Source: Wuchereria bancrofti (Eukaryota > Nematoda > Chromadorea > Rhabditida > Onchocercidae). Taken from it: 64,000 nucleotides of DNA. The notes under the pieces were generated by a model. The model saw only the letters and a list, made by a program, of their open reading frames with translations, was not told where the DNA came from and made no database searches. The stretch is from positions 10,046,080 through 10,110,079 of the forward strand of contig SSBO01000012.1 in assembly GCA_005281725.1 (NCBI GenBank), given 5' to 3'. Made by a program: the position numbers and the translations under genes. This document shows positions 53,891-64,000 of this stretch, one piece after another. How positions within the stretch are numbered: the stretch's first letter is position 1; every line of letters begins with the position of its first letter.

Positions 53891-56800
53891 ATACTAATTA
53901 CATCGTAGCTATTATTACAATGCTTTAAAATCATTCATTCAGTATTGATTTTATTTGTGAATCATAAACTCTACGAATGGTTGTAATTTGTATGGCATAG
54001 TTTTTCGGACAAATGTCTCAACTATTCTACTGACAAGTGAAATTTGTCAGAATAGTAATGAGAATTTTCTATTTCATGTTGTAAAGTTATTAAGCATTGG
54101 TTAATCGTTATTGCATTTTGCTGTATAAATTGATCAAAGATAAGAAAACGATTAAAAATTTCTTTTTCTTTTAAATTCTTTTTTTTCTGCTCATTTATTA
54201 TCATTAACCATCTGCAATCTATATTTTACAACACTTTTTCTTTTTGTTTTTCCTTTTTTTTTTGTCTGAAATATTTTCGAAATACTATATTTTCACATTA
54301 TATAAATCAAAATTGGAACTATTGAATTAAAATTTAGATTTTACATAGTGTAAAAATTGTAATGCAACTATCCCAAATGATCGCTTATGTCTGTTTAATT
54401 AGAAAAATCACATTTTTGATTTACTTCATTGCTGTAAATCTATCAAATCAGTAGTAATTATGATATTTTTTTAGTGAAACTTTAAAAAGTAATAATAAGT
54501 TAATTTTGTCCAAGTCTTACATTTTGATCCAGTTTTAATCAGAAATACTTTTTTGGGAGATAAGTTCGCTCCATGCTGAATATATGTGAGAAATAAAAAT
54601 TATTAGTAAAATTAATTTGTATCCATTATTTTTGTTAATATCCATTTTTTGTTAATGATGAATGAAAATGAACAATTATTTATTGAAAATTTTCAATACA
54701 TTATTAATTTTTACCCCATAATATAATCAAATACAAAATATTTATTTTGCTACCAAATAATAATAATGATAATAATAATAGTAATCGATAATGAAACACC
54801 ATTTATTTTGCTTTCAAATAATAATAATCGATAAAAAAAGAACTTATCATTAATATTTGAATAGAAATATTTGAAATGAAAGAAAAAACAAGGAAAGAAA
54901 AAGAAAGATTGAAATTAAGAAATAATTAAAATCATAAACAAATAAATGTGTAATTTATTCGTTTATCATTTTTAGTTTGAATTTTTAATAATGGACAAAT
55001 TAGTAGCCCAAATTATTTTCCATTTGTCCAGATGGTCACTTCATTCATTCATTTCCTATCATCTCAATCCATCTGTTCCTCAAATATTTCATTTAATAAT
55101 CAATTCACATTTATTTCATTGTTGTATGATTGACCATTTGTAATTTTTACAATGAAAATTGTTGAGTTTTTAGTTTAGCTTTTTTTTTTTTAAAAATTGT
55201 GAATGCTTTACTTCTAAATTTTATTTCGCAAATTTTTTTTTCTCTCCATCTCTTCTTCCTCTATCTCATTCATTTTTATCAATTCTTCCCTCCTAATTTC
55301 ATTTATTATCTTTTACATACTTCATTCATTTCTAATTTAGTAATATTTTTTTAAGCATACAATTATCTTGAATATTTCAAATCTCTATCTTTGTCTCTCT
55401 CTTCCTGTCTTTTTTTTTAAATCTTTCTTCATGTTTGTTTGTGATGTAAAACTTATCAGTCCATCGTTATATCATTTAACAACTTTTATCATTTGGACCT
55501 CTCAACATTTCTTTCATTCTTTAATTTCTTTTTCTTTATTTTATTTTAGAATGATAAATGAATTTTCTTCATTATCATTTTAATGTTACAAATCAATTGT
55601 CGCTAATTTGTGATAAATTTGGAATAATAATAGAAGAAATATATATATGCATATTTTAATGAATACAAAGGAAAGATACGAATGACTGGGGAAATGAAAG
55701 TTTAATAGTATGCAACATCTATCAAACTAATCAATATCTTCCAGTAGAATTATCATCGCATATATCAAATTATCACACAAGCATATTATATAGATAAAGG
55801 AGTATATATTTAAATATTATTTCTAATTTCATTGTCATCTTTATTCTTTTTTTATTTTAACTGATTAATATATTCATCTTTTCATAATTAACTGCTATAA
55901 AATTTATTCTAATTATCACACATATTCAGTGTTTTGCTTTTTTTTTAACTGAATTTGTTTTTATTTTAAAGATTATTACAGTTATTGAAATTAATTTTAT
56001 TTTTTAGTAATGACTATAAATAGGTAAGAAAAAAAGGAAGAAAATAGAAAAGCGAGGAAGAGAAAATATCTTATTTCCCAATTTTCTTCCTTTTTTTACG
56101 TTCCCAAAATTAATGGGTAAAATAAGATGAAGTATGATATTGTAGAGTAGGGTAGGACTGAGTAGGGTAAATGTTATTGGTAAAGATGAAAAGGAGGAGG
56201 AAAAAAAGAAAAGGAGATGATGGAAAAAGAAATTAAGACTGGATGATTAAGTACTTAAGTGACAAAATTGCTTCTTCACACAAATTGTAATCGATTTTGG
56301 TATATTTACGCTTTCTTTTTCTTTTTTCTTCTACAATTTCTTTTTCATCATTTAAAAATTTTTAAATACCAAAAAGGAAATATATATGTAACAGGTGAAT
56401 TTTTATCAATTCATTTATATAAAATGGGTAAATTTTTATCAATTATTTATATAAAAGATTATAATAGGCACATTTTTATTAGTTCATTTCTATAAAAGAT
56501 TATTAATATAAGGGAATATCATTATTGGCTTTCTTTTGCTTTTTTTTTGTATATTTTCATATTTTCTTTTTCATTCCATCTTTCTTATGATCTGTTCAAA
56601 TTTGCTTCATTATTATTTAATAATGTATATCTTGTTTTATTTATTTGTTTATTTGTTCATTTCGTTTTTATTTATTTAGTTTATATTTTAAATTTTTGTT
56701 TATTTCATGATTTTATTTGCTCCTTTTTTCATCGATTAATACATATTTCATTTATTATTAGCAAAACAAGTGTTTTCATAATAATTAATAAAAGATTTAA

Positions 56801-58370
56801 TGCTTTGTTTATTATTACTGTTTTTTTTTTTTGTTATAAGAAGTTAATCAAAAAAAATTTTTTTTCTAAATTTTTCAAAACTTGAATAAAATGGTAGGAA
56901 AATAAAACAACAACAAACATCTATAGTAAAGCGAGAATTTAGTAAGAAATATTAAATAAAGAATTTAAAAAAAAAGATGGGATGAGACGGTATTAGAGGA
57001 AGAAAATGACACCAAATAAAAATAGAAAAAAATAAGAAAAAAGGGAGAAAAAGAGTTAACAACAATATTTGAAAAAAAATTGATCAAAGATTATTTCTTC
57101 ACTTCATCAATTTTAATTTTAAGCGTTCTTTCTATCTCTTCCTTTTTTTCACAAAAAGAATTGTTTTTTTTGTTTCTTTGTTTTTTACCTTTCTCTTTTT
57201 TTTGTTTTACGATTTTAATCTTTTTTTAATTAGAATTTAATTATTTTCTTAATGCTAGTTTAATTTTGACAAATCCCACTTCTTCTTATTAATCAGCTAT
57301 TTTAATCTGTTGAAACATGAATGATAAAAAGGTGAGCAATTTAAAATGAATAAAGAAGGATGAAGAGGAAATGATTAGACCAATAAATCTTGTTTCCCAC
57401 TTCCAATTTCATTTGTTATAATTCCATCACTTCTCTCTCTTTCTCCACCTCTCTTTATTTCTCTTGTGTTCCTTTCTCTCTCTCTTCTTACACACTTCAA
57501 TCATTATTATATCTTTTTCTCATTTAAATTCATTATTTCTTTCAATTTATAGTATGAAATTGGATCAGTGTATTATATATTACCATTTCTTAATGAAAAA
57601 ATTTTTTCCTTTATTTTAATTTTAATCAAATTGATCAGCTTAATTTTTATTCTTTGCGTATTGATACTTATTGAAAAAAAGAAAATAAAAGAAAAAAAGC
57701 AAATGTCATTTAACAATAATAACAAATATTTGAATTTTTTTGCTTTTATTATTATCATTTGTACCATTTGTAAAAGTATTTTCCTATGAGGAAAAAAAAC
57801 GAAAAAATAAGCAAATCTTCTTCGAAAATTTTATTAACTATTAGAAAGGTTTTTTATTTGATTAAATTTTAATTGTAATAATTTAAAAGAGAAATTTTTT
57901 TTCTTTGTTTCCTTTTATTATGCAAAAACTTTTGCTTGAAACAGTTTTTAATGATTAATGTTATATTCGTTTCTTTTTCTGCAATATGATATAAAAGTAA
58001 TAAAATTAATTACTATTAGATATTAATACCAAATTTTATTTCCTTTATTTTTCGTTTTTATTTTCAATTGGTTTCGGCATTTTTATAAAACTTGTTCATT
58101 AATTTTCATTAATTAATTGCTACATCAATTGTTTTCTTTTACCACAGCAAACATTCTTCTCTTTCGTCCTTTCTTAATTGATTTAATCGATTAATCGATA
58201 ATTTTTCATCTCTAAATTATTGTCAATTTCATTTTGTCTTCAAATAATTCAGTAATTTGTATTTTGTTTCAGTTTTTTTTTTCGCTTTTTTTCTTTTTTT
58301 CTACCGATGGACGTTTAAAAAAAATGAAATAAATCAGAATTTAAATTTTAACCTTTGTTTTTGTCTGTAC

Positions 58371-58412
58371 ATATATATATGTATATATGTATGTGTGTGA
58401 GTGTGTGTATAA
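58371..58412. repeat. TA/TG dinucleotide repeat
   Basis: AT-AT-GT-AT runs passing into GTGTGTGAGTGTGTGT. Confidence 0.8.
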
Positions 58413-59329
58413 GAATTTTGGCTGCTAGGCACTTTTCAGAAATGAACAAGAGAGAGGAAGAGAGAAGAAAAGAGGGACAGAGAGAGAGAGACTAAACGAA
58501 ACTTCATAGTTTAGCTCTTTTTATTTAACAAAAAACAAGGGGAGAAAAATCAATTTTCTTATCATTCATTCTTTTTCTTTTTTAATCCATTTTTTCATCC
58601 ATTCAATAGTCTTTCTATCAATCATCCTATTTTTTTTACTTTTCTTTTTGAAACATTACACGAATAAAGACTTTATTTTAGTTATGAAAATTTGCAGGCC
58701 TTAAAAAAAAGGACGAAATAAGGAAATGAAATTAGAAAATGATAGTTTGAAATTTCTGCTCTAATATTTACTATTAATTATTTAGATTAGCACATATAAA
58801 CTTCCAATAATTTCTTATTGATATGTAAATGCAAAAAAAAAAATGAAAAATAAATTATTTTATAGTACATCAATTAAAACTTTTAACTCATAACATATAT
58901 AACTCATAACTCATAACAGATAGTTCATAACAAAAAAAAAGGAAAGAAAAATTGAAAAATAATAATATTAAATTGATAACTAATTTTTTTATATAATATT
59001 AAATTGATAATGTCTTAATGGTAAAGATAAATTTTTTTAATTTGTCTTTTTTTTTCATTTTCCATTTGTTATTATTATATGAAATGCTCGTTCAGTTTTT
59101 TTTTTCTAACATTTATTTAATTTGAAATTTTTTTTTTTATAAATTTATATCGTTATATACAGAATATTAATATTTTATAACTAGCGAAAAAAAAATTTTT
59201 TTTCGCGCAAATATTTAAATTTCTAATCATTTCATTTCTAAAAAAAGCAAAAAAAACGTTTTAATATTATCAGATAAGCAATTTTCTTTTTCTTTTTCTT
59301 AGGTAATTAAATAAATGAATTAATTGCAG

Positions 59330-59366
59330 GTATGTATGTATGTATGTATGTATGTGTGCATGTGTA
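59330..59366. repeat. TATG tetranucleotide repeat
   Basis: About eight TATG units followed by TGTGCATGTG. Confidence 0.85.
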
Positions 59367-59383
59367 TTTCACCATATTATCAG

Positions 59384-59421
59384 CATCGGAACCGGTTGTG
59401 CTGCGCTAAATTTGATGCTTC
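59384..59421 (+). other. Short GC-rich exon-like segment
   Basis: After CATATTATCAG comes about 38 bases of markedly higher GC (CATCGGAACCGGTTGTGCTG...) up to a GTAAAA. In phase 0 it reads HRNRLCCAKFDA; in another frame it reads IGTGCAALNLMLRK. It did not join sensibly to other candidates. It may be a real small exon of the gene starting at 49228, or a conserved non-coding element. Confidence 0.2.
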
Positions 59422-59997
59422 GTAAAAATGATTCAATGTATTGTTATCCTTTGTACTAATACAGACTTATGTCATCAGATTGACTTCCATTCCAACTTCG
59501 TCTCCTTTTTTATCATTTGAAATTTAAATTGTAATACATTTTCCATTCTTCTTTTACCGCATTATTTATTGAATGATGATAATTTAAATTACCTTTATCA
59601 CTTCTATAATATCAATTATAATTTAGAGTATTTGTATGTATTTAAAGTTTTTAATATAATAGATTATATATATGACAAATTACCATAGTATATATAAAAA
59701 ATAATAAATTACCATGTTATGTGTATGTGTGTGCCTATGTATGTTTTGTATGTGGATCTGTAGAATAGAAAAAAAGAGGTGAAAGGTGAAATTAAATTTT
59801 ATTTTATTAGAATGATAAAGAAGATAATAAATAATGATTATTGACACAACTACCACACTTTCATTTATCCATTAATTATAATTACATTTATTGATTGCAT
59901 GTTATAGTATTTATATCTTTTGTTTTAATGTCAAATAAATAATTTGTCCATTAAGAATTCAATAAATGTTTTTTACTTGTTTTTCGTTTGTTTATTT

Positions 59998-60316
59998 TCA
60001 TCTTAACACTTTTATCATCACTTAATTGTACGCTAATATTATGCTGAATAGATATATGATATATAATGGAAGAAAATGCAAACCGAAATTAATCATTTAT
60101 CAATTTTATTAGTTAATTGTTTTCATTTAAATTTTTTATCAATTTTTGAAATGTTANTCATCTTAACACTTTTATCATCACTTAATTGTACGCTAATATT
60201 ATGCTGAATAGATATATGATATATAATGGAAGAAAATGCAAACCGAAATTAATCATTTATCAATTTTATTAGTTAATTGTTTTCATTTAAATTTTTTATC
60301 AATTTTTGAAATGTTA
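59998..60316. repeat. Identical 159-bp copies flanking a single N
   Basis: Positions 59998-60156 and 60158-60316 (both starting TCATCTTAACAC and ending GAAATGTTA) are the same sequence on either side of one N at 60157. Probably a scaffolding overlap left uncollapsed. Confidence 0.92.
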
Positions 60317-62675
60317 ATTTTTATTTTCAGGTTAATAATAATACTAGATTATATTGTCATCTAACACTCCCGTTAAATCTTTTCCATATTTCTATTTAAT
60401 TATTTGAATGATTAAGATGAACCAATTTTTAGTTGAAAAGAAACTAAATCAGTTAATTAATAATTTTACCCATTTTATTACATCATGAAAATATACTTTC
60501 GATTTTCATTCATTTAACGAACGAAAAAATTTTGTACCAATTTTAATCATTCCGGCAAAACTGAAAGAAATTATTTTTTCTTCAAATATTTTGATTGCGA
60601 TTTATATATAGTATGCAGCATCCAAAAAAATTATTAAAAAATTTTTTCTTTCATTTTTTTTTTTTTGATAAAACGAAGATTTATCAAATTTTGATCATCA
60701 TTTTATTGTTCAACCACATTTATGGTCTTTTTCGCTTTCCGCTTTTTTGCTTCTTAAATTTTTGATAAATAACATTCTGCCGTACTTCGCAGTGAAAACG
60801 AAATCCGCTTCTTTTTTCTTTATTTTTTTCATTTCAATTTAAATCTTTGGTTGCAGCTAATCAATCTTTCACTATTTTTATCCATTTCGATATATACTTT
60901 TCTACTTTTTTAAGAAAAAATTTAGCCGAAAAATATGTCATTTGCTACTTTTTTTTCACTCCTTGTCTCTCTTTCTCTCTCCCTTTCTTTTTCTTCCTCT
61001 ATTTCAACTTCCAATTTTTGCAAAAATTAATTAATTTTGAATAATGCACTTATTTAATCACTTATGGTTTTTATTCAAATAAAAATAAAAATAAAAACGA
61101 ATAATTTATTATCTGTCGGAAACTTTTTTTTTTCTATTTCATTTTTCTATTCATTTCTTTCTTTTCCCCTCTTTTTTCCATTTCATTTCAGTTTAAATTT
61201 AATGTATTTAAAATTTTTCACACATCTAAGAATGATATATGGAAAATATGATAATACTATTAATATTTCGTTTACCGATGATAAAAATGATAAAAAATTT
61301 TAAAAAATATTAGAAATTTTACCAAAAAAAAATGTATCATCTTTAATATATTGTATTTTATCCTTTTTTTTTCAATTTTTTTATTACTTTAACATTGATA
61401 TTATTATTGTCAATCATTTTGTCAGTAGATGAAAAAAATATTTTTGTTTTAAGATTTCCTATAATTATTGTTTTGGGGAAAAACAAAAAAGTATTCATTA
61501 GTAGAAGTGAAAAAAGGAAAGAAAATTGACTAAATTTGGATTTTGTTAAGAAAAGCAATTGACAAACGATTTTATTTGTTTTCCATTATATTCTTTTTAT
61601 TTTCATTTTTTTTTTGTTTTTCATTTTATTTTTGCCTTTTTTAAAAAAAAAAATTGGTTCTTAGTAATGGGTTTTTTTTTTCTGTTTACTAGACTTTTAC
61701 TTACATTTAGTTTTTCTTTTTTTTGTGCTTTTTTTTATTTTGAAAAATTTACCAGAGGTATATGTATGTATAGCTAAAGTTATTTGAAATGATTAAGAAT
61801 TAAATTTCAATCAAAAAACAAGAGAAAGAATTACGTTTAATAATTTTGTCGCGAAATTTCATCGCTTCAAATGGATGGCAATAATTTTTCCTTTCCTTTT
61901 TCTTTTTCCTTAAAAAAAAAAATAAATAAAAATAAAAAAATGAAATAAACGGTTAGTGATATTAGAAATGAATAAAAAAAAATGTCTGAAATATTTCAAA
62001 AGCTATCAAAATATGGGTGGAATCATTTTTTTTTTCTTTGTTTAGCAGAATAATTTTTTTAGCAAAAGAACTGATACAGCGGGAAAAAAGGAAAAATTAG
62101 CTTGTTTATTTAAAAAAAGAAAAAAAGGGGAAGGAAGAAATGAAAGATAAAAGATAGGAAAAGCGCAATTGTCTATTCAAAACATTTTTACTTTCATCTA
62201 ATGTGTGACTTGTAATATTTACTTTTAATAATGCAAAGTTTTAAATCGTATAATTACCATTTATTGTTTTATTTTCAATTATTTCACTAACAAATACCAA
62301 ATATATTTCTCTATTTATAAATTTTATTAATCATATTTAAATTTTTTTAAATCCTTTTTATCTTAATTTTTTTTTTTTTTGCAAATTTTTATTCTTATCA
62401 AGTTTTAGTAAAAAGATTATATTTACACTTTGCATTATTGATTAATTATCAAGAAATTATATCAATATAAAATCATATTGCAATTGAAAACGTTTATATT
62501 TGTAATAATTTATATTTTGAGTTGATTTTTTCTTAAAATAATCTTTTAAATTTTAACATTTTATTTTAATGAATGCTTGCATCAAAAAAAATTCCAATAA
62601 TTTCATTTTAATAATATGAAAATTTTGAATTTTTAGTAGTTAATTTCGAGGATTCATCCATTCATTCAATCATTG

Positions 62676-62712
62676 ATGTGTGTGTGTGTGTGTATGTGTA
62701 TGTGTGTGTATA
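62676..62712. repeat. TG dinucleotide repeat
   Basis: TGTG run with TATG interruptions. Confidence 0.85.
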
Positions 62713-62949
62713 TCTTTTGGACTAAACTCTTCCTAAATCGATTTCAATTTCTTCTACTTCCTATTACACTATTTAGTAGTGTGAAATACTCATCCATTTC
62801 CACTTATCTTTCCAACTATTTTAGCAATTAAGAAATCTAATTTAAAAACATATGTTTGTATTTGTTATTATTCATTATTAGTATTAGCATTGTGAAATTA
62901 CATATTCAAAAGATCCTTTTTTTTCACTTTTATCTCTTTTTTAACCTTT

Positions 62950-63150
62950 ACAATAATAATAATAATAATTAATAATAACTATAAATAATAATAACGATAA
63001 TAATAATAACAGTAGTAATGTTATTCATAATAATAACGACACTTGTAGTAACAATAGGGATAACAACAATAGTAATGATAATAATATTAGCAATAATAAT
63101 AATTAGTAATAGTAACAATAAATAATAGTAATAATTAATAATAATAAATG
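62950..63150. repeat. AAT microsatellite
   Basis: About 200 bases of AAT triplets with occasional AAC, AGT and GAT. Confidence 0.85.
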
Positions 63151-63253
63151 TTAAAAAATTTTGACATTTTCTATAATATAGAGCAAAATGATGGATTAAA
63201 TTTTGTTTTTATGCTAAGTTTTTTTTTTTTTTTTTTTGAGAAATTCAGAAGAT

Positions 63254-63294
63254 TAAAATGTGCTATTATTTGTCAAAAATAATAGCACATTTTA
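63254..63294. repeat. Perfect 18-bp hairpin
   Basis: Arm TAAAATGTGCTATTATTT, loop GTCAA, then the exact reverse complement. Confidence 0.9.
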
Positions 63295-63584
63295 TATATT
63301 AAACTTTAGTAATAATTTTCTTCTTTCTTTCTTTTTTTTCTGTTCGTCAAGATTTGTCAACTTTTTAAAGGCCAGTTAAGTACATATGTAAGATAATAAA
63401 ATAACTTAATGTATGTGCATCATTTATGTAAAAAAAAATTGTTGATATACAATAGTAATGTTAGTAATGATAATAACGATAATTGTAACCCATTAATTAA
63501 ATTTCATTTCAATTTTTCCTTCTTTTATTTTCAATATTTCATTTTCCTGTGATGTTTGTTTGTTCTCTGCTTGTCTGTTTGTTC

Positions 63585-63609
63585 ATTTATTTGTTTGTTT
63601 GTTTGTTTT
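63585..63609. repeat. TTTG tetranucleotide repeat
   Basis: Five to six TTTG units. Confidence 0.85.
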
Positions 63610-63832
63610 CTGTCGCATAGTTTTACAATAACATTTTTTTTTTTCGATTTATCACTTTAAATTATCTTTTTAATTTCAAAAAATCAGCTAAAAGTGGTAA
63701 AATTAGAGCATTTCAAACTTTCCTCAATTCATTCTGTAATTTGAGTAAAACGAAATTTCATGTTGTAAATGAATGGGAATGAAGTGCAGCATTTCTTCTT
63801 ATTTTCGTTAATTTTTTTTCCTTTTTTTTCAG

Positions 63833-63897
63833 ACTTTTAAAAAATTTAAGAGATTGTTGAGAAGATATTTCCACTTAGCAATAAATTTAATCCATTA
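63833..63897 (+). other. Weak exon candidate at the right edge
   Basis: A strong pyrimidine tract ending TTTTTTTTCAG is followed by an open frame TFKKFKRLLRRYFHLAINLI up to GTAGGT. The basic, amphipathic content is compatible with coding. It would join the exon at 49228 in phase 0, but nothing else supports it and the sequence is AT-rich enough for chance. Confidence 0.2.
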
Positions 63898-64000
63898 GTA
63901 GGTTTTGAAATTTTGCGAAATATTTTTCCCTAATCTGTGATAAATTTCACTTTTCTGTTTTTTTTTCTTTTTTTGTTCACTTTTTTTCAATCTAAATATT

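Larger units (their letters stand above)
49369..64000. other. Long low-complexity region, probably intronic
   Basis: 14.6 kb dominated by A- and T-runs, AT-rich filler and microsatellites. If the exon at 49228-49368 is real, this is mainly its downstream intron. Candidate short exons are noted at 59384-59421 and 63833-63897, but neither gives a convincing continuation. No gene was recognised on either strand. Confidence 0.5.

Noticed and set aside
49228..64000. DEG/ENaC channel gene
   Set aside because: Only a vague resemblance of the 46-residue exon. The next expected motif (a His-Gly near the first membrane span) was not found.

Overview
The window is very AT-rich eukaryotic DNA with short spliced exons, phase-consistent GT/AG introns, TTTCAG-type acceptors and several acceptor-like sites a few bases upstream of start codons, as expected for spliced-leader trans-splicing. 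Gene content (an MTM-5/SBF-type pseudophosphatase with a C1 domain, an ER O-GlcNAc transferase, a neuropeptide-type GPCR) and base composition suggest a nematode, probably a parasitic spirurid/filarial-like species. The species itself cannot be read from the sequence. The exon models below were built by hand from reading frame, splice sites and remembered family similarity. None was checked by a search.

Layout. (1) Positions 1-11426, minus strand: about 36 exons of a SET-binding factor/MTMR5-13 orthologue (mtm-5/Sbf), with DENN, GRAM, inactive myotubularin and C1 domains. The 3' end, where a PH domain is expected, lies off the left edge. A decayed antisense piece of the mRNA 3'-processing factor WDR33 sits in one intron. 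(2) Positions 11427-12758: head-to-head intergenic region. (3) Positions 12773-22797, plus strand: a complete 12-exon EGF-domain O-GlcNAc transferase (EOGT, GT61 family) with signal peptide and an ER-retention-like C-terminus. Its 4.8-kb intron 8 carries a complete nine-exon gene on the opposite strand (16547-19401) for an unrecognised four-transmembrane protein. (4) Positions 22798-30421: gene-poor AT-rich DNA with a perfect 40-bp palindrome. (5) Positions 30425-37335, plus strand: an 11-exon class A neuropeptide-type GPCR (somatostatin/allatostatin-C/opioid-like) with a histidine cluster in extracellular loop 2. (6) Positions 37336-49227: gene-poor DNA with one GC-rich exon-like island beside a perfect hairpin, a candidate exon and a minisatellite. 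(7) Positions 49228-49368: a well-formed first or early coding exon of an unidentified plus-strand gene that would continue through large introns past the right edge. (8) Positions 49369-64000: low-complexity DNA with microsatellites and two places where identical sequence flanks N characters, almost certainly assembly artefacts.

The genes share no obvious pathway: one acts in membrane traffic/phosphoinositide biology, one in ER glycosylation and one in neuropeptide signalling. I found no CRISPR array, rRNA, tRNA, operon or intact transposon, and no convincing undescribed system. The observations most worth following are the histidine-rich GPCR loop, the nested antisense membrane-protein gene, the intronic WDR33 remnant, the probable GC-AG introns of mtm-5 and the TSR-like exon island near 40.1 kb.
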